Positions 1 to 5,543 of a DNA stretch of 16,694 nucleotides are shown one piece after another; position 1 is the stretch's first letter, and each line of letters begins with the position of its first letter. This stretch comes from an uncultured Faecalibacterium sp. (GTDB taxonomy: Bacteria; Bacillota; Clostridia; Oscillospirales; Ruminococcaceae). The notes under the pieces were generated by a model, which did no database searches, was not told where the DNA came from, and saw only the letters and a program-made list of their open reading frames with translations. The DNA lies in the NCBI GenBank assembly GCA_934540955.1, contig CAKTCY010000047.1, forward strand, positions 1-16,694, read 5' to 3'. The translations under genes and the position numbers were made by a program.

Positions 1-1489
1 CTTCGGCTGGGTGCCGAACGAGACCTTCGGCAACGCTGTTGTGGCTGCCAAGACCCCCCATCTGGATGCTCTGATGGCAAAGTACCCCATGACCACCATC
101 GATGCCTCCGGCATGGCTGTCGGTCTGCCCGACGGTCAGATGGGTAACTCCGAGGTCGGCCACACCAACATGGGTGCAGGCCGTATCGTGTACCAGCAGC
201 TGACCCTCATCACCAAGTCCATCCGCGACGGCGAGATGCTCAAGAACCCCGTGCTGGTCAAGAACATGAAGGCCGCCATCGAGGCCGGTAAGGCTATCCA
301 CCTGATGGGTCTGGTGGGCACCGGCGGCGTGCACAGCCATGCCGACCACTGGTTCGGCGTGCTGGAGATGGCAAAGCATCTGGGTGCTAAGGAAGTCTAT
401 CTGCACTGCATCACCGACGGCCGTGACACTGACCCCCACTCCGGCAAGGGCTTCCTTGCTGACCTGCAGGCCAAGCTGGACGAGCTGGGCGTGGGCAAGA
501 TCGCCAGCGTTTCCGGCCGTTACTACGCCATGGACCGCGATAACAACTGGGACCGCGAGGAGAAGGCCTACGCTGCCTTCGTCTACGGCGAGGGCGAGCA
601 CGCTGCCAACGCTGCCGAGGCCATCGAGGCTTCCTATGCCGCAGACAAGACCGACGAGTTCGTGCTGCCCTGCGTCACCTGCGAGGGTGGCCGCGTGCAG
701 GATGGCGACACCGTTATCTTCATGAACTTCCGCCCCGACCGTGCCCGCCAGATGACCCGCATCTTCTGCGACGATGCCTTTACCGGCTTCGAGCGCCGCG
801 GCGGCCGCAAGCAGGTGCATTACGTCTGCATGGCCGAGTACGATGCCACCATGCCCAACTGCGAGGTTGCATATCCCCCGGTGGAGCTGAAGAACGTTCT
901 GGGCGAGTACCTGTCTGCCCACGGCAAGACCCAGCTGCGCATCGCCGAGACCGAGAAGTACGCCCACGTCACCTTCTTCTTCAACGGCGGCGTGGAGGCT
1001 CCCTACGAGGGCGAGGACCGCTGCGTCATCCCCAGCCCCAAGGTTGCAACCTATGACCTGCAGCCCGAGATGAGCGCCCCCGAGGTTGCTGCCGAGTGCG
1101 TCAAGCGCATCGAGAGCGGCAAGTACGATGTGGTCATCCTGAACTTCGCAAACTGCGATATGGTCGGCCACACCGGCGTGTTCGAGGCTGCTGTCAAGGC
1201 CGTTGAGGCTGTGGATACCTGCGTGGATCAGGTGGTCACCGCTGTGCTGAACGCCGGCGGCTGCGCCTTCATCACCGCCGACCACGGCAACGCCGAGAAG
1301 ATGATGAACCCGGACGGCACCCCCTTCACCGCCCACACCACCAACGTTGTGCCCTTTGTGGCAGTTGGCTGCGGCGATGTGAAGCTGCGCGAGGGCGGCT
1401 GTCTGGCCGACATCGCACCCACCATGCTGCCCTATATCGGCCTGCCCGTTCCCGCCGAGATGACCGGCAAGAGCATCATCGTGGAGTGA
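1..1489 (+). CDS. gpmI: 2,3-bisphosphoglycerate-independent phosphoglycerate mutase (5' partial)
   Basis: Interconverts 3- and 2-phosphoglycerate in glycolysis, in the cytoplasm, as a metal-dependent (normally Mn2+) enzyme of the alkaline phosphatase superfamily. The reading frame is open to the window edge: codons from base 2 read FGWVPNETFGN, which matches the family's N-terminus, so the GTG at 11 is an internal Val codon and roughly the first dozen residues, including the first metal-binding Asp, lie outside. Visible landmarks are the catalytic-serine block GNSEVGH (Ser codon at 149-151), the substrate block ITDGRDTDPHSG near 410-445, GRYYAMDRDNNWDR near 515-555, and metal-binding NFANCDMVGHTG near 1142-1175, DHGNAEKM (from 1280) and TAHTTN. 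About 493 residues are visible against about 510 for the family, so only the N-terminal tip is missing. The stop is TGA at 1487-1489. It converges on apbE. Confidence 0.97.
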   Translation, partial: FGWVPNETFGNAVVAAKTPHLDALMAKYPMTTIDASGMAVGLPDGQMGNSEVGHTNMGAGRIVYQQLTLITKSIRDGEMLKNPVLVKNMKAAIEAGKAIHLMGLVGTGGVHSHADHWFGVLEMAKHLGAKEVYLHCITDGRDTDPHSGKGFLADLQAKLDELGVGKIASVSGRYYAMDRDNNWDREEKAYAAFVYGEGEHAANAAEAIEASYAADKTDEFVLPCVTCEGGRVQDGDTVIFMNFRPDRARQMTRIFCDDAFTGFERRGGRKQVHYVCMAEYDATMPNCEVAYPPVELKNVLGEYLSAHGKTQLRIAETEKYAHVTFFFNGGVEAPYEGEDRCVIPSPKVATYDLQPEMSAPEVAAECVKRIESGKYDVVILNFANCDMVGHTGVFEAAVKAVEAVDTCVDQVVTAVLNAGGCAFITADHGNAEKMMNPDGTPFTAHTTNVVPFVAVGCGDVKLREGGCLADIAPTMLPYIGLPVPAEMTGKSIIVE

Positions 1490-1524
1490 TGCCTGTGCGG
1501 CTGAGCGCATAAAGCAATAGCATA

Positions 1525-1570
1525 GAAAAATGAGCCATCGTGCGGATTTCCGCATGATGGCTCGTTTTTT
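1525..1570. terminator. Bidirectional intrinsic terminator between gpmI and apbE
   Basis: A 14-bp stem (1532-1545 with 1550-1563, one G-U pair) with an ATTT loop is followed by a T tract on the plus strand (1565-1570). On the minus strand it is also followed by a T-rich tail, because of the A run at 1526-1530. It sits between two convergent genes and can end both transcripts. Confidence 0.9.
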
Positions 1571-1582
1571 CTATAAACAAAT

Positions 1583-2665
1583 TTACTTTTTCAGGTGGCT
1601 GTCCCAGCCGCTGGAGGTGGTGGCCTGCTGATCGGGCGTGCACCACATGGCCTCTACGCCGTCCAGCGATTCCACCAGCTTCTGCCCCTCCTCCAGCGGC
1701 ATACAGAACAGGGCAGTGGTCAGGCAGTCTGCCATGCCGGAGTCCGGGCACAGCACGGTGACGCCGTTGTAGTAGGCAGCTGGCCACAGGGTGTCCGGGT
1801 CGATGATGTGGTGGTAGCGCTTGCCGTCCACCACAAAGTAGCGCTGGTAGTCGCCGCTGGTCACCAGTGCGAGGTCGCTCATATTGATGGGCGAGCCGAA
1901 AATGGAGTTGGTGCTGGTGTACACCTCCGAGGCGTTCCACGGGTTCTCCACGCCGCCCGTCCACTGGCTGCCGTCCGGCTTTGTGCCGATGGCGCGCAGG
2001 TTGCCGCCCACGCTCACCAGTGCGCTGGTCAGGCCCCGGGCTTCGGCGGCGCGGCAGACCATCTCCACTGCGTAGCCCTTGCCCACGCTGCCCACGTCCA
2101 GCGACATCTCCGGGTCAGACAGATAGACCGTTTTGGCCTCCTCGTCAATGACAAGGTCGTTGATATCGCAGTGCTGGGCAGCGGCCTCCAGTTCCTCCTG
2201 CGTGGGCAGGGTGTTGTCGGCCTCGGAGGCGTTCTTTTCGGCGGCCTCGCGGTGGTCGTGCCAGATGCCCAGCACGCTGCCCATGGCAATGTTGATCTTG
2301 CCGCCGGTCAGGTCGTACATCTGCCGCGCCAGCTCCAGCATGGAGAGGATGCGGTCATCCACCTGTACCGGAGCCTTGCCGGCGTTTTCGTTGATGGTCT
2401 TGACGTTCACAACGCCATCGTAGTCGTTGTAGATATCGTAGAGCTGATTGTAGGCGACAAGATCCTGATGCAGCGCCTGCATCTGGGTGTTGAACTCCTC
2501 CTCGCTCTCACAGTAGGCGATGACCTGCGTCACCGTGTCGAACACATCATAAAAGATGGTGGTGTACCGGGTCAGCTCCTTTTTGGGCTTACAGCCGGCC
2601 AGCAGGCCAAGGCTCAGCACCGCCGCCAGCAGTGCAGCGGTCATGCGGGTGATGCGGCTCTTCAT
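1583..2665 (-). CDS. apbE: ApbE family lipoprotein, FAD:protein FMN transferase
   Basis: Transfers FMN from FAD onto Ser/Thr of partner flavoproteins (in the family, Rnf/Nqr subunits and other extracytoplasmic flavoproteins), acting outside the membrane. The 360-residue protein starts with a positively charged stretch, a hydrophobic signal segment (about residues 9-23) and a lipobox LAGC with the lipidated Cys at 25. ApbE blocks follow: LTGGKINIAMG at 119-129, DVGSVGKGYA at 190-199, VSVGGN near 217-222, VTSGDYQRYF at 268-277, YHHIIDP at 284-290, and the ADCLTTALF block at 312-320 that normally supplies metal and FAD ligands. Length and domain order are typical and nothing looks missing. The ATG overlaps the stop of the upstream DUF3783 gene (ATGA), so the two are probably translationally coupled. 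No flavinylation target is encoded in the window. Confidence 0.95.
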   Translation of the reverse strand: MKSRITRMTAALLAAVLSLGLLAGCKPKKELTRYTTIFYDVFDTVTQVIAYCESEEEFNTQMQALHQDLVAYNQLYDIYNDYDGVVNVKTINENAGKAPVQVDDRILSMLELARQMYDLTGGKINIAMGSVLGIWHDHREAAEKNASEADNTLPTQEELEAAAQHCDINDLVIDEEAKTVYLSDPEMSLDVGSVGKGYAVEMVCRAAEARGLTSALVSVGGNLRAIGTKPDGSQWTGGVENPWNASEVYTSTNSIFGSPINMSDLALVTSGDYQRYFVVDGKRYHHIIDPDTLWPAAYYNGVTVLCPDSGMADCLTTALFCMPLEEGQKLVESLDGVEAMWCTPDQQATTSSGWDSHLKK

Positions 2666-3084
2666 ACGGTCTGGTTCTCCTTTGCGGCGGTAAAGGCGGT
2701 GTGCTCCTCCTGCAAATGCGCCAGCAGGTCTGCAAACATCCAGCTGCGGTTTGCGGGGGTGACCACCGCCTTGAGCGGGATGGTCACCTGTGCCTGCCGC
2801 ATCAGGTCCAGCAGGGTGTCCACGTCCTTATCGCGGAAGTTTGCCAGCACCAGCGCCGGAGGATAGGTGCCCGGCTCCAGCACCAGTGTTCTGGGGGCTT
2901 TTACCTCCACCTCGCCCAGCAGCTGGGCAACGGTCTTACCGGCATCGGCGGGGGCAACGGGCAGCAGCTTCATGCCAAAGGCGGGTGCCATGCCCTCCAG
3001 CTTGCCCCGGTCGGCGGGGGAAAGGTTCCAGCCCAGCGCCAGCGGCACCCCGGCGTTCTGGTTGCGTGCAATGTGTGCTTTCAT
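2662..3084 (-). CDS. DUF3783 domain protein, function unknown
   Basis: A 140-residue soluble protein with no signal peptide or membrane segment. The C-terminal half (about residues 65-128) looks like DUF3783: a hydrophobic strand (RTLVLEPG), a helix (DVDTLLDLMRQA), then the characteristic LKAVVTPANRSW at 104-115 and a LLAHLQEEH helix. The N-terminal 60 residues are not recognised. The function of the family is not established. The ATG at 3084 was chosen over the longer frame beginning near 3174 because AAAGAGG lies 8 nt upstream and the upstream part would be translated through the promoter. It overlaps apbE by 4 bp (ATGA), making a two-gene operon. The family call is from memory of its pattern, not from a search. 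Confidence 0.75.
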   Translation of the reverse strand: MKAHIARNQNAGVPLALGWNLSPADRGKLEGMAPAFGMKLLPVAPADAGKTVAQLLGEVEVKAPRTLVLEPGTYPPALVLANFRDKDVDTLLDLMRQAQVTIPLKAVVTPANRSWMFADLLAHLQEEHTAFTAAKENQTV

Positions 3085-3126
3085 CTTTAAAACCTCTTTC
3101 GGCAGTGTTTTTTCAAAATACACTAT

Positions 3127-3155
3127 AGTATACCATAAAACCCGTGAAAAGAAAA
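3127..3155 (-). promoter_or_regulatory. Promoter of the DUF3783-apbE operon
   Basis: Reading the minus strand, an extended -10 TGG-TATACT (TATACT = 3127-3132) is preceded at 17 nt by a weak -35 TTTTCT. The predicted start of transcription is about 35 nt before the ATG at 3084. The surrounding DNA is AT-rich compared with the genes. Confidence 0.6.
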
Positions 3156-3174
3156 TGAAAACCCGCCGGTGCAT

Positions 3175-3203
3175 ACAAAAAATGCTCCCCCTTGCGGGGG
3201 AGC
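3175..3203 (-). terminator. Intrinsic terminator of the DAHP synthase gene
   Basis: GCTCCCCC / GGGGGAGC form an 8-bp perfect stem (3184-3191 with 3196-3203) with a 4-nt loop. On the minus strand this is followed by ATTTTTTG. It begins 13 bases after the stop codon. The stem is the same GCTCCCCC/GGGGGAGC palindrome found in the repeat elements at 4528 and 16531, so a repeat seems to serve as the terminator. Confidence 0.85.
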
Positions 3204-3216
3204 AGACGGAGAAGGC

Positions 3217-4230
3217 TCAGTTCATTTTTTTGCCGAAGAACTCCACCTCTTTGCCGATGAACTGCATCAGCTCATCGAACTGGTCGGGGGTCAGGCTCTG
3301 TGCGCCGTCACACTTGGCCTTGGCGGGGTTGTTGTGCACCTCGATCATCAGGCCGTCGGCACCGGCGGCAACGGCGGCTTTGGCCAACTCCGGCACCATC
3401 CATGCGTGGCCGCAGGCGTGGCTGGGGTCTACCACCACCGGCAGGTGGGTCATCTTGTGCAGCATGACCACACCGGCAAGGTCCAGCGTGTTGCGCATAC
3501 TGGTCTCGAAGGTGCGGATGCCGCGCTCGCACAGGATGACGTTCTCGTTGCCCTCGGCCATGATGTACTCAGCGCTCATCACGAACTCCTCCAGCGTGTT
3601 GGCAAGGCCGCGCTTGAGCAGCACCGGCTTTTTCTGGCGTCCGACGGCCTTGAGCAGCTCAAAGTTCTGCATATTGCGGGCACCCACCTGAATCAGGTCT
3701 ACGTTTTCAAACAGGGGCAGGTGCTCGGTGTTCATGATCTCGGTCACAATGGGCGAGCCGGTGGCGCGGCGCGCCAGCTTGAGCAGGTCGAGCCCCTCGC
3801 TGCGCATACCCTGAAAGGAGTAGGGGGAGGTGCGGGGCTTGAACGCACCTCCGCGCAGCAGGGAAGCGCCCGCTGCCTTTACCCGCTGGGCGCAGTAGGT
3901 GATCTGCTCCTCGCTCTCAATGCTGCAGGGGCCTGCGATGACTGCAAAGCTGCCGCCGCCGATCTTGACGCCCTCCACGTCGATAACGCTGTCATCCGGG
4001 TGGAACTTGCGGTTAGCCTTTTTGTAGGGCTCGGACACGCGGCGGCAGGTCTCCACCACCGGGTTTGCCAGCACCCAGCTCTCCGCAATGGCCTTGGTAT
4101 CGCCGATCAGACCCAGAATATGGGTGTCGCTGCCCTTGGAATCGTTGATCTGCAGGCCCATATCCTCCAGCTCGTGGCAGAACTCGCGCACCTGTACGTC
4201 GGGTGCATCCTGTTTGAGTACGATGATCAT
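3217..4230 (-). CDS. aroF: 3-deoxy-7-phosphoheptulonate (DAHP) synthase, type I-beta with N-terminal regulatory domain
   Basis: Condenses phosphoenolpyruvate and erythrose 4-phosphate to DAHP, the first step of the shikimate pathway to aromatic amino acids. The protein has 337 residues. Residues 1-70 (MIIVLKQDAP..., HILGLIGDT) form the ferredoxin-like domain that carries allosteric control in Thermotoga-type enzymes. The barrel follows, with GPCSIES (metal ligand Cys102), LRGGAFKPRTSPYSFQG at 125-141, VLLKRG, VDPSH at 267-271 (His271), and EVHNNPAKAKCDGAQSL near the C-terminus. The ATG at 4230 is preferred because AAAGGAG lies 10 nt upstream and the regulatory domain begins exactly there. The longer frame with a TTG at 4311 would start inside the operator region. 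A KDO-8-P synthase is the closest alternative but lacks this N-terminal domain. It is a single-gene unit with its own promoter and terminator; no other shikimate gene is in the window. Confidence 0.95.
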   Translation of the reverse strand: MIIVLKQDAPDVQVREFCHELEDMGLQINDSKGSDTHILGLIGDTKAIAESWVLANPVVETCRRVSEPYKKANRKFHPDDSVIDVEGVKIGGGSFAVIAGPCSIESEEQITYCAQRVKAAGASLLRGGAFKPRTSPYSFQGMRSEGLDLLKLARRATGSPIVTEIMNTEHLPLFENVDLIQVGARNMQNFELLKAVGRQKKPVLLKRGLANTLEEFVMSAEYIMAEGNENVILCERGIRTFETSMRNTLDLAGVVMLHKMTHLPVVVDPSHACGHAWMVPELAKAAVAAGADGLMIEVHNNPAKAKCDGAQSLTPDQFDELMQFIGKEVEFFGKKMN

Positions 4231-4311
4231 AGTGTTTTGTCTCCTTTGCCTTTTCTTATCCTGTGAAACGGCGAGGGAGACCGGCTCCTTTGCCGCAGCT
4301 TGCAGTGTCAA

Positions 4312-4365
4312 ACTTCAGTGGTCTGAAGTGCGTGACGCTATGATATCACTTCACGAAACTGAAGT
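4312..4365. promoter_or_regulatory. Tandem operator-like palindromes ACTTCA-N6-TGAAGT
   Basis: Two copies of the same 18-bp palindrome lie at 4312-4329 (ACTTCA gtggtc TGAAGT) and 4348-4365 (ACTTCA cgaaac TGAAGT), centres 36 bp apart. The first lies just downstream of the predicted transcription start of the DAHP synthase gene; the second fills the -35/-10 spacer. This layout is what a dimeric repressor of the gene would use. The regulator is not identifiable from the window. Confidence 0.65.
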
Positions 4366-4368
4366 CAA
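4340..4368 (-). promoter_or_regulatory. Sigma-A promoter of the DAHP synthase gene
   Basis: On the minus strand TTGACT (4363-4368) and TATCAT (4340-4345) are separated by exactly 17 nt, a strong consensus match. The transcript would start near 4333, giving a leader of about 100 nt before the ATG at 4230. The spacer is almost filled by one of two operator-like palindromes. Confidence 0.82.
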
Positions 4369-4376
4369 GAGAAATT

Positions 4377-4405
4377 TTGAATTTTTTCAGAAAAAGTGGT
4401 AGAAT
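4377..4405 (+). promoter_or_regulatory. Promoter of the YbaK-type gene
   Basis: TTGAAT (4377-4382) and TAGAAT (4400-4405) are separated by 17 nt. The predicted start is near 4412, giving a leader of about 190 nt before the ATG at 4600. It is back to back with the DAHP synthase promoter, with the two -35 boxes 8 bp apart. Confidence 0.65.
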
Positions 4406-4419
4406 AAAAAAAGAACCCG

Positions 4420-4448
4420 CGCAGTCATTGCTGTGCAATGACTGCGCA
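4420..4448. promoter_or_regulatory. Perfect 13-bp stem-loop at the 5' end of the ybaK leader
   Basis: GCGCAGTCATTGC (4420-4432) and its exact complement (4436-4448) enclose a 3-nt loop. On the plus strand this falls within about 10 nt of the predicted transcription start and could shield the mRNA 5' end. On the minus strand it is followed, after GGGTTC, by seven T, so it may also stop transcription running leftward towards aroF. The remaining 150 bases to the gene hold a weak A/T hairpin (4453-4469) and the repeat at 4528-4574. Confidence 0.6.
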
Positions 4449-4527
4449 CCCAAAAAGTCGAGCTTTTTACTGTTTTCCATGGGGTATTACTTCCCGGGAA
4501 AAGAGAATCTGCCGGTTATCGCGCATA

Positions 4528-4574
4528 AGCTCCCCCTTTCGGGGGAGCTGGACGCGAAGCGGCCTGAGAGGGTT
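4528..4574 (+). repeat. Small GC-rich palindromic repeat, 3' half-type copy
   Basis: A perfect 9-bp palindrome AGCTCCCCC/GGGGGAGCT (4528-4536, 4541-4549) is followed by a short spacer and the terminal motif CTGAGAGGGTT (4564-4574). The same organisation makes the right half of the element at 16447-16578. The motif ends 25 nt before the ATG at 4600. Confidence 0.75.
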
Positions 4575-4599
4575 CAATAGAATCAAAGAGGGAATAACA

Positions 4600-5082
4600 A
4601 TGGGAAAAGAAGCTAAAACCAACGCAATGCGCATTCTGGAACGGGAAAAGGTGGCCTATACCGCCCATGAGTACCCCCACGAGGAAGGGGTGGCGGTGGA
4701 TGGCGTGACCGTAGCCGCCAGCATGGGCGAGGACCCTGCCTGCGTGTATAAGACGCTGGTAACGCAGGGCAGCAGCAAAAACTACTTTGTGTTCGTCATT
4801 CCGGTGGCGGCAGAGCTGGACCTGAAGGCCGCTGCCCGCAGCGTGGGCGAAAAGAGCGTGGCGATGATCCATGTGGCGGATATCAACAAGGTCACCGGCT
4901 ATGTGCGGGGCGGCTGCAGCCCGGTGGGCATGAAAAAGCAGTACCGCACCGTCTTTGACGAAAGCGTGCTGACCCAGCAGAAGGTCTACGTTTCCGGAGG
5001 GCGCATCGGCACGCAGGTGTGCTGCGCCCCGGCGGATCTGATCCGCGCTGCACGCGCTGCCACGGCAAAGATCATTTTTTAA
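4600..5082 (+). CDS. ybaK: YbaK/EbsC-type Cys-tRNA(Pro) deacylase
   Basis: Predicted trans-editing enzyme that hydrolyses Cys-tRNA(Pro) formed by error by prolyl-tRNA synthetase. It is a cytoplasmic single-domain protein of 160 residues, the usual size. Family signatures are VYKTLV with the conserved Lys51, the KNYFVFVIPVAAELDLKAAA core at about 60-79, and GYVRGGCSPVGMKK at 100-113 bounding the tRNA acceptor pocket, followed by the C-terminal YVSGGRIGTQVCCAPADLI block. The ATG at 4600 follows AGAGGG at 7-8 nt and gives the standard N-terminus; a longer in-frame reading from 4438 would translate the repeat and is rejected. It is expressed from its own promoter, divergent from aroF. No intrinsic terminator is visible after the stop, so some read-through into the purine leader is possible. 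Confidence 0.92.
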   Translation: MGKEAKTNAMRILEREKVAYTAHEYPHEEGVAVDGVTVAASMGEDPACVYKTLVTQGSSKNYFVFVIPVAAELDLKAAARSVGEKSVAMIHVADINKVTGYVRGGCSPVGMKKQYRTVFDESVLTQQKVYVSGGRIGTQVCCAPADLIRAARAATAKIIF

Positions 5083-5102
5083 AAATCCGGCGCTGCATCT
5101 GG

Positions 5103-5131
5103 GATACATCAACACAGCCTTTACATAAAAT
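5103..5131 (+). promoter_or_regulatory. Possible upstream purine operon promoter
   Basis: TAAAAT at 5126-5131 is a 5/6 match to a -10 box. GATACA at 5103-5108, 17 nt upstream, is only a half match to a -35. It is weaker as a pair than the candidate at 5202. Confidence 0.3.
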
Positions 5132-5183
5132 ATACCCACTGCATAAGTCATACTTAGAAAGAAAAAGGATGGCGAAACTGCAC

Positions 5184-5201
5184 AAAACTTTCGAAAGTTT
5201 T
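5184..5201. promoter_or_regulatory. 18-bp perfect palindrome (candidate operator)
   Basis: AAAACTTTCGAAAGTTTT is a perfect palindrome with central CG, directly abutting the TTGACG -35-like box at 5202. An even-length palindrome with a central CG is the typical shape of LacI-family operators; the E. coli PurR site is also of this kind. A second, shorter palindrome, CTTTGCAAAG (5243-5252), lies just downstream of the predicted start. An AT-rich hairpin followed by TT is an alternative reading, but it would be a weak terminator. Confidence 0.5.
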
Positions 5202-5229
5202 TTGACGGCATGGAAACACAAGGGAGAAT
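5202..5229 (+). promoter_or_regulatory. Candidate main promoter of the purine operon
   Basis: TTGACG (5202-5207, 5/6) and GAGAAT (5224-5229, 4/6) are 16 nt apart. The predicted start near 5236 would give a leader of about 308 nt before purE, enclosing the hairpin at 5283, the stem-closed domain at 5331 and the terminator at 5466. Confidence 0.45.
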
Positions 5230-5282
5230 TTGCCCAAACGCTCTTTGCAAAGCAGTTTTTTTGCCGTAAACTGTATCTAGTA

Positions 5283-5323
5283 CAGGGACGATGCCCCAAA
5301 AAACGGGCTTGCATCGCCGCCTG
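5283..5323 (+). promoter_or_regulatory. Stem-loop in the purE leader
   Basis: CGATGC/GCATCG (5289-5294, 5311-5316) is extended inward by CCC/GGG, with a 3-nt bulge on the 3' side, and outward by CAGG/CCTG. The loop is A-rich. No T tract follows, so it is not a terminator; it is a candidate domain of the leader RNA. Confidence 0.55.
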
Positions 5324-5330
5324 AAAAAAC

Positions 5331-5501
5331 GCTTGCACAGGAAACTGCGGAGGGAAACTTCAATGATGCTGCTGGTGCCGGGTCGCATGGAATGGGGTCA
5401 CATTCACTGCAATCAGGGGCATGGTGCAGCCTTGTGCAAAATGCGCGGACAGAAAAACCGGAAATAAAGGCCGTGGTACAGGTGTACCGCAGCCTTTTTT
5501 G
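5331..5501 (+). promoter_or_regulatory. Structured purE leader with candidate aptamer and attenuator
   Basis: A closing helix pairs TTGCACAGG (5333-5341) with CCTTGTGCAA (5430-5439, one bulge) and CTGC (5345-5348) with GCAG (5426-5429), enclosing about 77 nt. The 3' strand of this helix contains GCAGCCTT (5426-5433), an exact copy of the octamer in the 3' arm of the terminator (5489-5496). It could therefore pair with the terminator's 5' arm (AAGGC, 5467-5471), so the closing helix and an anti-terminator would be mutually exclusive. The domain matches no riboswitch consensus I know. The fold is read by eye and unproven. Confidence 0.45.
5466..5501 (+). terminator. Intrinsic terminator (attenuator) before purE
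   Basis: Arms 5466-5479 and 5484-5497 form a hairpin with one mismatch and one G-U pair and a 4-nt loop, running into a T6 tract (5495-5500). It ends 43 bases before the purE start codon and more than 380 bases after ybaK. This position suggests control of read-through into the purine operon more than the end of ybaK, although it could serve both. Confidence 0.8.
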
Positions 5502-5543
5502 TTTGTCGGTCTTGTTGGACATGAGAAAGAGAGGCTTTGGAAA

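Noticed and set aside
11..13. GTG at 11 as the gpmI start
   Set aside because: The frame continues upstream as FGW, which is conserved family sequence, so this is an internal Val codon in a truncated gene.
4231..4311. N-terminal extension of DAHP synthase from a TTG at 4311
   Set aside because: It would start within the operator region; the ATG at 4230 has a proper ribosome binding site and begins exactly at the regulatory domain.
4231..4600. T-box leader for the DAHP synthase gene
   Set aside because: No AGGGTGGNACCGCG-type antiterminator motif is present on the minus strand, and the distance from promoter to ATG is only about 100 nt.
5305..5323. CCGCCTG in the purE leader as part of a ZTP (pfl) riboswitch
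   Set aside because: The rest of the consensus (CTGGCG, GGGGAGC and the GGGCA after CCGCCT) is absent, and the bases fit better in the hairpin at 5283-5323.
5083..5543. Guanine, PRPP/ykkC, glycine or THF riboswitch before purE
   Set aside because: None of the conserved core strings I know for these classes is present on the plus strand. This was judged by eye, without a covariance search.
5421..5543. Longer purE reading from the in-frame ATG at 5421
   Set aside because: It would translate the terminator hairpin and add 41 residues not found in PurE; the ATG at 5544 gives the family N-terminus with an upstream GAGAGG.
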